Assembly: GCA_021813365.1 (NCBI GenBank)
Contig: JAKALB010000011.1
Location: forward strand, 1-35,830
DNA: 35,830 nt
Direction of reading: 5' to 3'
Origin: Pseudomonadota bacterium
Lineage (GTDB): Bacteria; Pseudomonadota; Alphaproteobacteria; Rhodobacterales; Rhodobacteraceae
In this document: piece after piece, positions 1 to 8,040 of the stretch
Numbering within the stretch: the stretch's first letter is position 1
Layout: each line of letters opens with the position of its first letter
The notes under the pieces: model-generated
Seen by the model: the letters and a program-made list of their open reading frames with translations, nothing else
Told to the model about the DNA's origin: nothing
Databases searched by the model: none
Program-made: the position numbers and the translations under genes

Positions 1-365
1 AGCCCACGGTCTTTGCCGATGTGCGGCCCGGCATGACCATCGAACGCGAGGAAATCTTCGGCCCGGTGCTGTGCATGATCCCGTTCGAGACCGAGGCCGA
101 GGCGGTGGCCATCGCCAATGACACGCCCTATGGCCTGACCAATTACGTGCAGAGCCAGGATGGCGCGCGGCGCAACCGTGTGGCGCTGCAACTGAAATCC
201 GGCATGGTGCAGATGAACGGCAAGTCCCGCGCCGCGGGGTCGTTCTTTGGCGGCATGAAGGCCAGTGGCCGGGCGCGCGAAGGCGGCGTCTGGGGGATCG
301 AGGAATTCCTGGAGTCGAAGGCCATCGCGGGCTGGGATCCGGACGCGACGGTGGCCGCCGAATGA
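1..365 (+). CDS. Aldehyde dehydrogenase, C-terminal part (5' end outside window)
   Basis: This is the last 120 or so codons of an NAD(P)-dependent aldehyde dehydrogenase; the reading frame enters the window at base 3. The visible stretch has the family's EEIFGPVL segment (the Glu-x-Phe-Gly-Pro part of the coenzyme pocket), followed by the NDTPYGLTNYV block and the C-terminal oligomerisation region with GGMKASGRAREGG. The Rossmann part and catalytic Cys lie upstream and cannot be seen, so the substrate cannot be named. The stop codon overlaps the start of the following phosphoesterase by 4 bp (ATGA), so the two are probably translated together. Family assignment is firm; the physiological aldehyde is unknown. 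Confidence 0.9.
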   Translation, partial: PTVFADVRPGMTIEREEIFGPVLCMIPFETEAEAVAIANDTPYGLTNYVQSQDGARRNRVALQLKSGMVQMNGKSRAAGSFFGGMKASGRAREGGVWGIEEFLESKAIAGWDPDATVAAE

Positions 366-1096
366 GGCTGGCCGTCCTGTCGGACATCCACGGCAACGCC
401 GATGCGCTGGCCGCGGTTCTGGCAGACCTGAAGGGTCAGGCGCCGGATGCGGTGGTGAATCTGGGGGATCTCTATGCCGGGCCGCTGGATGTGGCGCGGA
501 CCTGCGATCTGCTGGCGGGGGCGCGGATCGACCTGACCGTGCGCGGCAACCACGACCGGATGCTGGCACTGGGGCCGCGCAAGCCCTGGGACGCGGCGGC
601 ACTGCCGCATCTGACCCAGGCGACGCTGACCGCCCTGGCCGCGCTGCCGGCAACTGCGGTGCTGGGTGACGTGTTCCTGTGCCACGGCACGCCGCAGGAC
701 GATGCGACCTTCTGGCTGGAGCAGCGTTCGGGCCGCGGTCTCGTCCGTGCGCCGCTGGCCAGGATCGAGGCTCTGGCGCAGGGTCTGGCACAACGGGTGC
801 TGTTGTGCGGCCACAGCCATGTCGCGCGCACTGTGCGCCTGGGCGACGGGCGGCTTGTGGTCAATCCCGGCTCGGTCGGGTGCCCGGGGTATCAGGTGCC
901 GGGCACAGACCCCTATGCGGTCTGTTCCGGATCGAACCATGCCGTCTATGCCGTGCTGGACCACGGCCCGGCGGGCTGGACCGTGGCGCATCGCCAGGTG
1001 CCCTATGACACGGCACCCGCCGTTGCCCTGGCCCGCGCGAGGGGATTCGACGACTGGGCGCAGGTGCTGGCGACCGGCTGGCTGGGTGAAACTTGA
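362..1096 (+). CDS. Calcineurin-like metallophosphoesterase
   Basis: The 244-residue protein has all dimetal-phosphoesterase motifs in order: D8-I-H10 (SDIHGN), G35-D36 (NLGDLYAGP), G62-N-H-D65 and G150-H151-S-H153. This is the YfcE/MJ0936-like branch, which hydrolyses phosphomono- or diesters. No signal peptide or membrane segment is seen, so it is probably cytoplasmic. The start is fixed by a 4-bp overlap with the aldehyde dehydrogenase stop. The substrate cannot be inferred; such proteins often sit in unrelated operons. An Old Yellow Enzyme-type flavoprotein follows after 59 bp on the same strand. Confidence 0.85.
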   Translation: MRLAVLSDIHGNADALAAVLADLKGQAPDAVVNLGDLYAGPLDVARTCDLLAGARIDLTVRGNHDRMLALGPRKPWDAAALPHLTQATLTALAALPATAVLGDVFLCHGTPQDDATFWLEQRSGRGLVRAPLARIEALAQGLAQRVLLCGHSHVARTVRLGDGRLVVNPGSVGCPGYQVPGTDPYAVCSGSNHAVYAVLDHGPAGWTVAHRQVPYDTAPAVALARARGFDDWAQVLATGWLGET

Positions 1097-1121
1097 CACG
1101 TGTGTCGATTTTCGGTTTGCT
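1093..1121 (+). promoter_or_regulatory. Possible promoter of the flavoprotein gene
   Basis: A perfect TTGACA (1093-1098) overlaps the phosphoesterase stop codon. After 17 bp it is followed by TTTGCT (1116-1121), a weak -10 match (3 of 6). The -35 flank also contains the palindrome ACACGTGT (1096-1103), which could be part of an operator. This is a pattern match only. Confidence 0.3.
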
Positions 1122-1155
1122 GAGGGCCTGACCCCGCCTGCTGCCCGAGGGCGCC

Positions 1156-3132
1156 ATGACACGGCATCGCCACCTGCTTTCCTCCATCGACCTGCGCGGA
1201 CACCGGCTGAAGAACCGCATCGTCTTTGGCGCCCATACCGCAAACATGAGCGACATGGGCCTGCCCGGCCCGCGGGCCGCGGCCTATTGGGTGGAGCGCG
1301 CCAGGGGCGGGGCCGGCATGATCGTGACCGAGCCGGTGCCGGTGCATCGCACCGGGGTGCTGACCCGGGGCAACTACCTGCACGCGGACGATGCGATCCT
1401 GGACGGGTTCCGCCGCGTGACCGAGGCGGTGAAGGCCGAAGGCTGCGTGATCGTGCAGCAGCTGTACCATATCGGCGCGCATGGCGATTCCGACCTGAGC
1501 TTTGCGCCGCACTGGTCGCCCTCGGGGCTGCCGAGCTATCACGACTCGGACGGCAGCCATGCCATGACCGAAAGCGAGATCGAGGAACTGCTGGACGCGC
1601 ATGTGGCGGCGGCGATTCGCAGTCGGCAGGCGGGGTTTCAGGGGGTCGAGGTCTGGGCCGCCTACAACTCGCTGCTCGACCAGTTCTGGTCGCCCTGGTC
1701 GAACAGGCGGACCGACCGCTGGGGCGGATCGCTGGAAAACCGCACCCGGTTTTCGCGCAGCCTGATCGAACGCATCCGCAAGGCCTGTGGCGAGGATTTC
1801 ATCATCGGCCTGGCGGTCAGCCATGCTCCGGCCTATCCGGCGGTGATGCCCGATGACCAGCTGGTGGACCTGGTGGCCCTGCACGACGCGACGGGGCATG
1901 TCGACTACGTGACTTGTGGCTATGGCAGCTATCAGGATTTCGAGGGCATCATTCCGGCCTTTACCCATGCCGAAAAGCTGACGACGCCGATGACCGCGCG
2001 GCTGAAGGCGGTCGTGCGGCACGCGAAGATCACCTCGGAGGCCGGAGTGCGGACGCCGGACAATGCCGAGACGATCCTGGCCAGCGGCGAGGCGGACATG
2101 GTGTCGATCGTGCGCGGCCAGATCGCCGATCCTTATCTGGCGCGCAAGACCGCCGAAGGCCGGGCCGAGGACATCCGCGGCTGCATCTCCTGCAACCAGA
2201 TGTGCTGGGGCCGCCGCAGCCGGGATTACTGGATTTCCTGCCTGATCAACCCTTCGGCGGGGCGCGAGTTCGAATGGGGCGGGGATCGGTTCGCCAGGGC
2301 TGCCGTGGCCGCATCGGTGCTGGTGGTGGGTGCGGGGCCGGCGGGGCTGGAGGCGGCGCGGGTGGCGGCCGAGCGCGGGCACCGGGTGGAGATCGTCGAG
2401 GCGTTGCCGGTGATCGGCGGGCAGTTCCGCCTGGCGGGCATGCAGCCGCGGCGGGCGCAGATCCTGGACCTGATGGACTGGTACGAACGCCAGTTCGCCA
2501 GGTTGGGCGTGAACTTGCGGCTGAACACCTTTCTGGACGAGGCCGAGATCGCCGCGCATGACGCGGATGCGGTGGTGCTGGCCACCGGCTCCCTGCCCGA
2601 CGAGACCGGTTCGCAACGCTGGCGGCCCGAGTGGGACAAGCTGCCGGGGATCGAGCTGGGTCGGGTCTGGTCGCCCGAAGCCGTGATGCGGCGCGCGGCG
2701 CGGCTGGGCGATACGGTGGTCGTCTATGACGAAGGGTCGAACTGGCGGGGAGTGGGAACCAGTTGGGCCATGGCCGAACAGGGCAAGCGGGTGATCCATG
2801 TGACGCCAGAGGCCTTTGTCGGCAAGGAAATCGCCCGCACGGCGGCGGATGCCGCGGCACGGCGCAGGATGGCGGCGCTGGGTGTGGAATTCGTGACCGA
2901 GCATGATATCGCGGCCTGGCACGGCAACGGGGTCACGGTCCGGTCGCTGCTGACCGGGGCGGTGCGGGCCATTGCCGCCTCGGACCTGGTGATGTGCACG
3001 ACGAACCGGGCCTTCGACCCCTGGCCGGCGGTCTTTCCCGGCAAGGCGACACACCGGATCGGCGACTGCGCGGCGCCCCGGCTGGCGGCCTATGCCTTTC
3101 ACGACGGGCGCAAGCTGGGACTGGCGCTGTAG
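1156..3132 (+). CDS. NADH:flavin oxidoreductase, Old Yellow Enzyme / 2,4-dienoyl-CoA reductase-like iron-sulfur flavoprotein
   Basis: The 658-residue protein has the three-part layout of dienoyl-CoA reductase, trimethylamine dehydrogenase and N-demethylases. Residues 1 to about 340 form an FMN TIM barrel. A 4Fe-4S cluster motif follows with C343-x2-C346-x3-C350-x11-C362, then an FAD/NAD(P) disulfide-reductase-like domain beginning with the GAGPAG loop near residue 392. The usual HGAH-type stretch of the barrel active site reads V-W-A-A-Y-N here (166-171), so the substrate pocket differs from classic ene-reductases. GAGGG lies 4 bp before the ATG. Downstream is a hairpin and repeat element shared with two other gene ends. 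The substrate is unknown; reductive (enoate, dienoate) or oxidative N-demethylation roles are both possible. Confidence 0.88.
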   Translation: MTRHRHLLSSIDLRGHRLKNRIVFGAHTANMSDMGLPGPRAAAYWVERARGGAGMIVTEPVPVHRTGVLTRGNYLHADDAILDGFRRVTEAVKAEGCVIVQQLYHIGAHGDSDLSFAPHWSPSGLPSYHDSDGSHAMTESEIEELLDAHVAAAIRSRQAGFQGVEVWAAYNSLLDQFWSPWSNRRTDRWGGSLENRTRFSRSLIERIRKACGEDFIIGLAVSHAPAYPAVMPDDQLVDLVALHDATGHVDYVTCGYGSYQDFEGIIPAFTHAEKLTTPMTARLKAVVRHAKITSEAGVRTPDNAETILASGEADMVSIVRGQIADPYLARKTAEGRAEDIRGCISCNQMCWGRRSRDYWISCLINPSAGREFEWGGDRFARAAVAASVLVVGAGPAGLEAARVAAERGHRVEIVEALPVIGGQFRLAGMQPRRAQILDLMDWYERQFARLGVNLRLNTFLDEAEIAAHDADAVVLATGSLPDETGSQRWRPEWDKLPGIELGRVWSPEAVMRRAARLGDTVVVYDEGSNWRGVGTSWAMAEQGKRVIHVTPEAFVGKEIARTAADAAARRRMAALGVEFVTEHDIAAWHGNGVTVRSLLTGAVRAIAASDLVMCTTNRAFDPWPAVFPGKATHRIGDCAAPRLAAYAFHDGRKLGLAL

Positions 3133-3133
3133 A

Positions 3134-3153
3134 TTGGGGGGCCCGCCCCCCAA
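3134..3153 (+). terminator. Intrinsic-type hairpin after the flavoprotein gene
   Basis: A perfect 8-bp stem (TTGGGGGG, 3134-3141, with CCCCCCAA, 3146-3153) and a 4-nt loop start 2 bp after the stop codon. There is no U-run; an AT-rich GATATTTT follows at 3162-3169. It lies between convergent genes and could act in both directions. Confidence 0.6.
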
Positions 3154-3184
3154 GCCCCCCGGGATATTTTCGGCAAGATGAAAG
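3134..3184 (+). repeat. Intergenic repeat copy 1 (hairpin plus conserved tail)
   Basis: The hairpin is followed by a C-rich run and then a tail reading GGGATATTTTCGGCAAGATG (3161-3180) and AAAG (3181-3184). The same tail, with few changes, occurs on the minus strand at 18096-18121 and 30470-30496, again directly after a gene end and a hairpin. The sequence lies immediately behind the flavoprotein stop and ends one base before the stop of the convergent pseudouridine synthase gene. Confidence 0.75.
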
Positions 3185-3835
3185 TCAGAAGGGGCAGGGG
3201 GCGGTGAAGGTGCGCCAGTCGCCCGTGGCCGGATGGTGCAGCGACAGGCTTTCGGCATGCAGCATCAGGCGAGGGTGGTGTGCGGAATCGGCCGGGTCAT
3301 AGAGCGGGTCGCCCAGGATCGGGTGGCCGAGCGCCAGCATGTGCACCCGCAACTGGTGGCTGCGGCCGGTCCGGGGAGACAGGCGCACGCGGGTCCGGGT
3401 TTCGTCGCGGGCGATGACCTGCCAATCGGTCTGGGCGGGGCGGCCGTGGATGTGGTCGACCATCTGGCGCGGGCGGTTCGGCCAGTCGGTCGCAAGCGGC
3501 AGGTCGATATGGCCGCTGTCGCCGGCGATGGCACCCCGGACGCAGGCGATATAGGTCTTCTGCGCGCGCCGCTGTTCGAATTCCTGCCCCAGGAAGCCCT
3601 GCGCCGCCTTGTTGCGGGCAAAGATCATCACGCCCGAAGTGTCGCAATCCAGGCGGTGGACCAGCAGCGCCTCGGGATGGGTCTTGACCAGGCGGGATTG
3701 CAGGCAATCGGCGCGGCCCTCCAGCTTGCCGGGGACCGAGAGCAGGCCGCTGGGCTTGTCGAGCACCAGGAGTTGCGCATCCTGATACAGGATGCGCAAC
3801 GGGTCCGTGGGGGGATTGTAGTGGAAATCCTTCAT
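3185..3835 (-). CDS. rluA: RluA-family RNA pseudouridine synthase
   Basis: The 216-residue enzyme isomerises uridine to pseudouridine in structured RNA. The catalytic motif H60-R-L-D63-C-D-T-S-G is present with the essential Asp at 63, close to the position in E. coli RluA, and the length (about 216 aa) matches RluA rather than the longer RluC/RluD, which carry an S4 domain. The later motif GRSHQLRVHM is also intact. The start at 3835 gives a 4-bp overlap with the upstream methyltransferase stop, so translation is probably coupled. The likely targets, by family, are 23S rRNA U746 and tRNA U32, but RluA-like paralogues in alphaproteobacteria can differ. Confidence 0.85.
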   Translation of the reverse strand: MKDFHYNPPTDPLRILYQDAQLLVLDKPSGLLSVPGKLEGRADCLQSRLVKTHPEALLVHRLDCDTSGVMIFARNKAAQGFLGQEFEQRRAQKTYIACVRGAIAGDSGHIDLPLATDWPNRPRQMVDHIHGRPAQTDWQVIARDETRTRVRLSPRTGRSHQLRVHMLALGHPILGDPLYDPADSAHHPRLMLHAESLSLHHPATGDWRTFTAPCPF

Positions 3836-4728
3836 GCGATCTGATGGCCGGCGGCGCGCAGCCGGCGGGAGAGTTCTGCGATATGCGCCGGGCCGACCTC
3901 GCAACAGCCGCCGACGATCGTGGCGCCCTGCGCGACCCAGGACAGGGCGAAATCGGCATAGCGTTCGGGGGTCAGGTCGTGGCGCGGGGTGTAATCCGGC
4001 GCACCGCCGGCATCGGGCAGGGGCAGGCCGGAGATTTCGGAAAATCCGTTGGCATAGGCGCCGAAGGGGCGGCCCATGGTTGACAGGACCGCCAGGGCGG
4101 CGCCCATCGCCTCGGGCATGGAGCAGTTGGCCAGGACGGCGGCGGTCGGGTGTTCGGCGATCACCGCCGCAAGATCGGCCACCGCCTCGCCCGAACGCAG
4201 CCGGCTGCCGTCGCGGTCGTGGACCGAGACGGACAGCCAGACCGGCCGGCCCGCCGCCCGGGCGCCCGCCAGCGCGCCGCGGCAGAGATCCAGCGACGAC
4301 ATGGTCTCGCACAGGATCACATCGACATGCGGTGCCATGAGCCGGGCCTTTTCGGCGTAAAGCGCGGTCGAGACTTCGACCGGGGGCGTCAGGTCGGGGC
4401 GATAGCTCTCGCCCAGCGGGCCCATCGACCCGGCGATCAGGCCGCGGCCCGCTTCGGCCCGCGCCTCATGCGCCTCCATCAGCGCGCGCAGGTGCAGGGC
4501 GTGGTAGAGATGATCAAGGCCGACAGGACGCAGCCTGTCGTGCAGGATATTGTAGGTGTTGGTCGTGGCAACGCTGGCCCCGGCGGCAAAATAGTCGGCG
4601 TGGATCGTCTTTACCAGGCCGGGGTGGTCGATCATCACCCGGGTGGCCCAGAGCGGTGTCGGGTCATCGCCGGATCGCGCCACCAGTTCCTGACCCATGC
4701 CGCCGTCGAGTAGGGTGATCGTGGCCAT
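3832..4728 (-). CDS. Homocysteine S-methyltransferase family protein
   Basis: The 298-residue protein resembles MmuM/BHMT-type zinc methyltransferases. It opens with LLDGGMGQEL, and the zinc-binding cysteines are visible as C202 (ANCS) and C275-C276 (GGCCEVGP). A TNTYNI segment matches the family's TNTF/Y motif. The start at 4728 is preceded by AAGGAGA 4 to 5 bp away; an upstream in-frame extension lacks such a site. It is coupled by a 4-bp overlap to rluA. The methyl donor could be S-methylmethionine or a betaine-like compound; neither is shown by context. Confidence 0.85.
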   Translation of the reverse strand: MATITLLDGGMGQELVARSGDDPTPLWATRVMIDHPGLVKTIHADYFAAGASVATTNTYNILHDRLRPVGLDHLYHALHLRALMEAHEARAEAGRGLIAGSMGPLGESYRPDLTPPVEVSTALYAEKARLMAPHVDVILCETMSSLDLCRGALAGARAAGRPVWLSVSVHDRDGSRLRSGEAVADLAAVIAEHPTAAVLANCSMPEAMGAALAVLSTMGRPFGAYANGFSEISGLPLPDAGGAPDYTPRHDLTPERYADFALSWVAQGATIVGGCCEVGPAHIAELSRRLRAAGHQIA

Positions 4729-4849
4729 CGGTGTCTCCTTTCCGCGCAACATCGGGGGCGAGGCGGGGAAGTGCAAGGGGCGCCATGGGGGCGCCATTGG
4801 GGCCGGACCCGGGCACCGGGCTGCGGCATGTCGGGAAAGCGAGGATGCG

Positions 4850-5305
4850 ATGGATTATGAAACCGTGCCTGCCCAGGCTTTCGCGCAGAGTCTGAAGGGG
4901 CTGTCGGTCAACCTGCTGTGCCGCGACGTAGGGCGCGAGGTCAGGTTCCTGACCGGGGTCTTCGGCCTGACGGCGCATCGCGTCTCGGACGACTTCGCCA
5001 TCCTGGTGCATGCGGCCATGCCCTTTCAGCTGCACGCCGATCGCAGCTTTGCCGCCCATCCGCTGTTCGCAATGCTGCCGGAAAGCGGGCCGCGCGGGGC
5101 GGGGATCGAGCTGCGCCTGCCGGGGGTGGATCCCGATCTGGCAGCAGCGCGGCTGGCCGGGCACGAGGCCATGTTGCTGGCCGCGCCCGCCGACAAGACC
5201 GGGCATGGGCTGCGCGAGGCGGTGATCCTGTGCCCGGAGGGTTACGCCTGGGTGCCCTCGCTGCCGTTGTCCGCGTTCTGTGGCAGGCCGTCGGACAGGC
5301 CGTAG
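4850..5305 (+). CDS. VOC-family (glyoxalase-like) protein
   Basis: The 151-residue protein has the vicinal-oxygen-chelate pattern: an opening SVNLLCRDVGREVRFLTGVF strand-helix, an ILVHAAMPFQLHA middle segment, and a final strand VILCPEGYAWVPS. A GAGG lies 5 bp before the ATG at 4850. Metal-binding residues cannot be assigned with confidence, so it could be an enzyme, a binding protein or an inactive member. Its last 64 bp overlap the 3' end of the convergent GFA gene. It is divergent from the homocysteine-methyltransferase gene with 121 bp between, where both promoters must lie. Confidence 0.75.
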   Translation: MDYETVPAQAFAQSLKGLSVNLLCRDVGREVRFLTGVFGLTAHRVSDDFAILVHAAMPFQLHADRSFAAHPLFAMLPESGPRGAGIELRLPGVDPDLAAARLAGHEAMLLAAPADKTGHGLREAVILCPEGYAWVPSLPLSAFCGRPSDRP

Positions 5306-6003
5306 TAGTCGGCCTTTTCCGCCACGAAGACGTGCCGCGCCAGGTGGCCGCCGGTCGGGTTTTCGATCACCCCGGCCTCGATCGCGAACCTGTCGCCTTG
5401 CCGAAATGTCAGGCCCGATCCGCAGGTGGGGCAGAAGGTCCGGATGCCGTTGTTCGGGCCGATGTGGTCGCGCGTATTGCGGGCATGCCAGACGACGGTC
5501 GCCGGGTCGGCATCGAAACGGGCGCCGAAATGGCCCGAAATCTTGCGGCATTGACGGCAGTGGCAGGCCCTGACCTCGCCCATCGGCCCCGGCAGGGAAA
5601 AGCGGTTGGCCCCGCAGAGGCAGGCGCCGTGCAGCGTGTCGGCCTGGGTCTGCGGGCCGAGGTAATAGTCGCCGGCGCTGTCTTCGTGCCAGCTTTCGGC
5701 GATCTGGAGCCCGGTCGGGCCATCCAGGCAGCCGGCGCCAAGGCTGATCGTGTCGCTGCCGGTGGCCTGCCAGAACAGGAAGGCGCCGCAGCCGGTGCAG
5801 ATGCCGCGTTTCGCCTGAGGACTGGCGTGAAACCAGGCGAGCGTATCAAAGCGGATCAGCCGGAAGGCCGACAGCGGCACCGACGTGGCCGCCCAGAAAT
5901 GCCCCGATTGCTTGCGACACTGCGTGCAATGACAGGCGATGACCGGGCGCAGCGGCGCGGTCAGGTCAAACACCACGCCGCCGCACAGGCACGAGCCCTG
6001 CAT
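5242..6003 (-). CDS. Tandem GFA-domain protein
   Basis: The 253-residue protein consists of two complete GFA (Mss4-like zinc) domains, where most family members have one. Domain 1 starts with C5-L-C7-G and has ACHCTQCRKQSG and CTGCGAFLFW. Domain 2 starts with C128-L-C130-G and has ACHCRQCRKISG and CPTCGSGLTF. The family is named after Paracoccus Gfa, once proposed to speed formaldehyde-glutathione adduct formation; that role is disputed. The start overlaps the sulfoxide-reductase stop by 1 bp (TGATG). The 3' end runs 64 bp into the convergent VOC gene, unusual in this window. Confidence 0.85.
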   Translation of the reverse strand: MQGSCLCGGVVFDLTAPLRPVIACHCTQCRKQSGHFWAATSVPLSAFRLIRFDTLAWFHASPQAKRGICTGCGAFLFWQATGSDTISLGAGCLDGPTGLQIAESWHEDSAGDYYLGPQTQADTLHGACLCGANRFSLPGPMGEVRACHCRQCRKISGHFGARFDADPATVVWHARNTRDHIGPNNGIRTFCPTCGSGLTFRQGDRFAIEAGVIENPTGGHLARHVFVAEKADYYGLSDGLPQNADNGSEGTQA

Positions 6004-6455
6004 CAGCCGGCCTCCCGAAAGGTTTCGGCCAGAATTTCGCTCAGCCAGGCCTCGTCGGCGGTGGTGAAGGCGGCGGGCGTGTTGCTGTCGAGATCCAGCA
6101 CGCCCAGAAGCTGACCCTTGCCGTTGCGCACCGGCAGGACCAGCTCGCTGCGGGTCGAGGCGGAGCAGGCGATATGGTCGGGAAAGGCGTCGACATCGGG
6201 GACGTTCTGGATTTCGCCGCTGCGGGCGCAGGCGCCGCAGACGCCGCGCGAAAACGGGATCACCAGGCAGCCATGCCCACCCTGATACGGGCCGATCTTC
6301 AGCAACTCGGGCCCGACGACGCGATAAAATCCGGTCCAGTCGGACATCGGATGCGACTGATGGATTTCGCAGACCACGGTGGCCATCAGCGCCACGGTAT
6401 CGGTCTCGCCATGCGTCAGGGCGCGCAGGCGGGATTGCAGATCGGGGTAGTCCAT
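6003..6455 (-). CDS. msrC: Free methionine-(R)-sulfoxide reductase (GAF domain)
   Basis: The 150-residue single GAF-domain enzyme reduces free methionine-R-sulfoxide. All three family cysteines are present: C63 (GGHGCLVIPF), C73 (RGVCGAC) and C97 (DHIACSAS). The landmarks WTGFY, IGPYQG, FPDHIAC, TRSEL and GVLDLDS match E. coli YebR/MsrC and yeast fRMsr. C76 is an extra cysteine in GVCGAC. It is co-oriented 13 bp after the gamma-glutamyltransferase and overlaps the GFA gene by 1 bp, so the three form a likely operon with a thiol/glutathione flavour. The gene symbol follows the E. coli name. Confidence 0.88.
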   Translation of the reverse strand: MDYPDLQSRLRALTHGETDTVALMATVVCEIHQSHPMSDWTGFYRVVGPELLKIGPYQGGHGCLVIPFSRGVCGACARSGEIQNVPDVDAFPDHIACSASTRSELVLPVRNGKGQLLGVLDLDSNTPAAFTTADEAWLSEILAETFREAG

Positions 6456-6468
6456 CGTCTCTTGCCCC

Positions 6469-8040
6469 TCAATAACCCAGTGCGCAGCCGTCCTTGCGGG
6501 GGTCGGAGGCCCCGATCAGGATGCCGCTGTCGTCGATCAGGATGTTCTGCGCCCCGCCGATCGGCTCGGCCGGGATCGACACGTTGTGCCCCATCCGCGC
6601 CAGATCGGCCCGCACGGAATCCGGATAGCCGCGCTCGACCAGCATGCCCTCGGCCCCCGAGAAGCTGCGCGGGGCGTCCACGGCGGCCTGCTGGTCCAGG
6701 CCATAGTCGACCAGATTGGAGACAAAGCGGGCATGGCCATTGGGCTGATAGGCGCCACCCATGACGCCGAAAGGCATGATCACGCGGCCTGCGCGTCGCA
6801 GCATGGCCGGAATGATCGTGTGCATGGGGCGCTTGCCGGGCGCGCGTTCGTTCGGGTGGCCGGGGATCAGGCTGAAGCCCGCGCCGCGGTTCTGGAAGTT
6901 GATGCCGAACTTGCGAGAGGCCAGGCCCGCGCCGAAGCCCCAGTAGATCGAGTAGATCAGGGAAACGGCCATGCGGTCGCGGTCGACCACGGTGATATAG
7001 ATCGTGTCCTTGTGCACCGCCTCGGCCAGCCTTGCCGGATCGGCCATGGCCCGATCGGGGTCGATCAGAGCGGCCAGCCGCGCGGCGGTGTCGGGTGCGA
7101 GCATGTGGTCGATGCGCGGCGCGGGATCGGCGATGAAGCGGTCGCGGGCGTCATAGGCCAGCTTGGCCGCCTCGGCCTCGACATGGGCGCGGCGCGCTCC
7201 CCAGGGGTCCATCGCCTTCAGGTCGAAGTGCTTCAGGATGTTCAGCATCAGGATGGCCGTCGCACCCTGGCCGTTCGGCGGGTGTTCCAGCAATTCCAGG
7301 TCGCCATAGGTGCCGCTGACCGGGCTGTGCCAGGTGCAGCGGGTCGCGGCCAGGTCGTCCAGCGTATGCGTGCCGCCTTCGGCCCGCAGCGAGGCGATCA
7401 TGTCCTCGGCCACTTCGCCTTCGTAGAAGCCCGCCCGCCCCTCGCGGGCGATGCGGCGCAGCACTTCGGCCTGCCCGGGGGCGCGAAAGATCTGGCCGGG
7501 CCGGGGCACCTGCCCCTGCAGCAGGTAGAATTGCCGCGCCGCGCCGGTCAGGCCGCTGGCATCCTCGCCCCAGTCAAAGGCCACGCGGGGGGCCACGGGG
7601 ATGCCGGCCTCGGCATAGGCAATGGCCGGGGCCAGGACCTGGTCCAGGCCCAGCCTGCCCCAGTCATACGACAGGGTGCAGAAGGCGTCGACGGCGCCGG
7701 GCATGGTGACGGCATGGATGCCGCGGATCGGCACGGTCCGATGGCCCAGATCGCGCAGCGCCTGGGCGGTGGCGCCGGTGGGAGCGCGGCCCGAGCCGTT
7801 CAGCGCCAGCACCTGGTCGTTGCCGGCCGGTTTCAGCAGAATGAAACAATCGCCGCCGATCCCGGTCATCTGCGGTTCGGCAATGCCCAGCACGACAGCG
7901 CCCGCGATGGCCGCATCGACGGCATTGCCGCCGGATTTCAGCATCTCGACCGCCACCAGGGCGGCCAGGGGATGCGATGTCGCGCACATGCCCTGTGTGG
8001 CATAGACGGCCGACCGGCCCGGTAGCTGGAAATCGCGCAT
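6469..8040 (-). CDS. Gamma-glutamyltransferase family protein
   Basis: The 523-residue protein belongs to the Ntn-hydrolase gamma-glutamyltranspeptidase family, which cleaves itself into two subunits at a Thr that becomes the nucleophile. That Thr is T346 in D-T-I-Y-I-T-V-V-D, aligned with the TTHxSVVD motif of E. coli Ggt. NGSGRAP, MPGAVDAF, GGAYQPNGHARFVSN and DAPRSF follow family order. No signal peptide is visible, unlike periplasmic Ggt, so a cytoplasmic or cephalosporin-acylase-like member (as in B. subtilis YwrD) is likely. GAGGTGA precedes the ATG. It is the first gene of the run ending with the GFA protein. Confidence 0.88.
   Translation of the reverse strand: MRDFQLPGRSAVYATQGMCATSHPLAALVAVEMLKSGGNAVDAAIAGAVVLGIAEPQMTGIGGDCFILLKPAGNDQVLALNGSGRAPTGATAQALRDLGHRTVPIRGIHAVTMPGAVDAFCTLSYDWGRLGLDQVLAPAIAYAEAGIPVAPRVAFDWGEDASGLTGAARQFYLLQGQVPRPGQIFRAPGQAEVLRRIAREGRAGFYEGEVAEDMIASLRAEGGTHTLDDLAATRCTWHSPVSGTYGDLELLEHPPNGQGATAILMLNILKHFDLKAMDPWGARRAHVEAEAAKLAYDARDRFIADPAPRIDHMLAPDTAARLAALIDPDRAMADPARLAEAVHKDTIYITVVDRDRMAVSLIYSIYWGFGAGLASRKFGINFQNRGAGFSLIPGHPNERAPGKRPMHTIIPAMLRRAGRVIMPFGVMGGAYQPNGHARFVSNLVDYGLDQQAAVDAPRSFSGAEGMLVERGYPDSVRADLARMGHNVSIPAEPIGGAQNILIDDSGILIGASDPRKDGCALGY

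Noticed and set aside
1003-3258. Long open frame (751 codons) on the minus strand opposite the flavoprotein gene
   Set aside because: It mirrors the GC-rich third positions of the plus-strand gene, has Arg/Pro/His-rich composition and no recognisable domain.
5242-6003. Proposed formaldehyde detoxification module from GFA plus the formate dehydrogenase operon
   Set aside because: The genes are about 18 kb apart with unrelated genes between, and the enzymatic role of GFA proteins is itself disputed.
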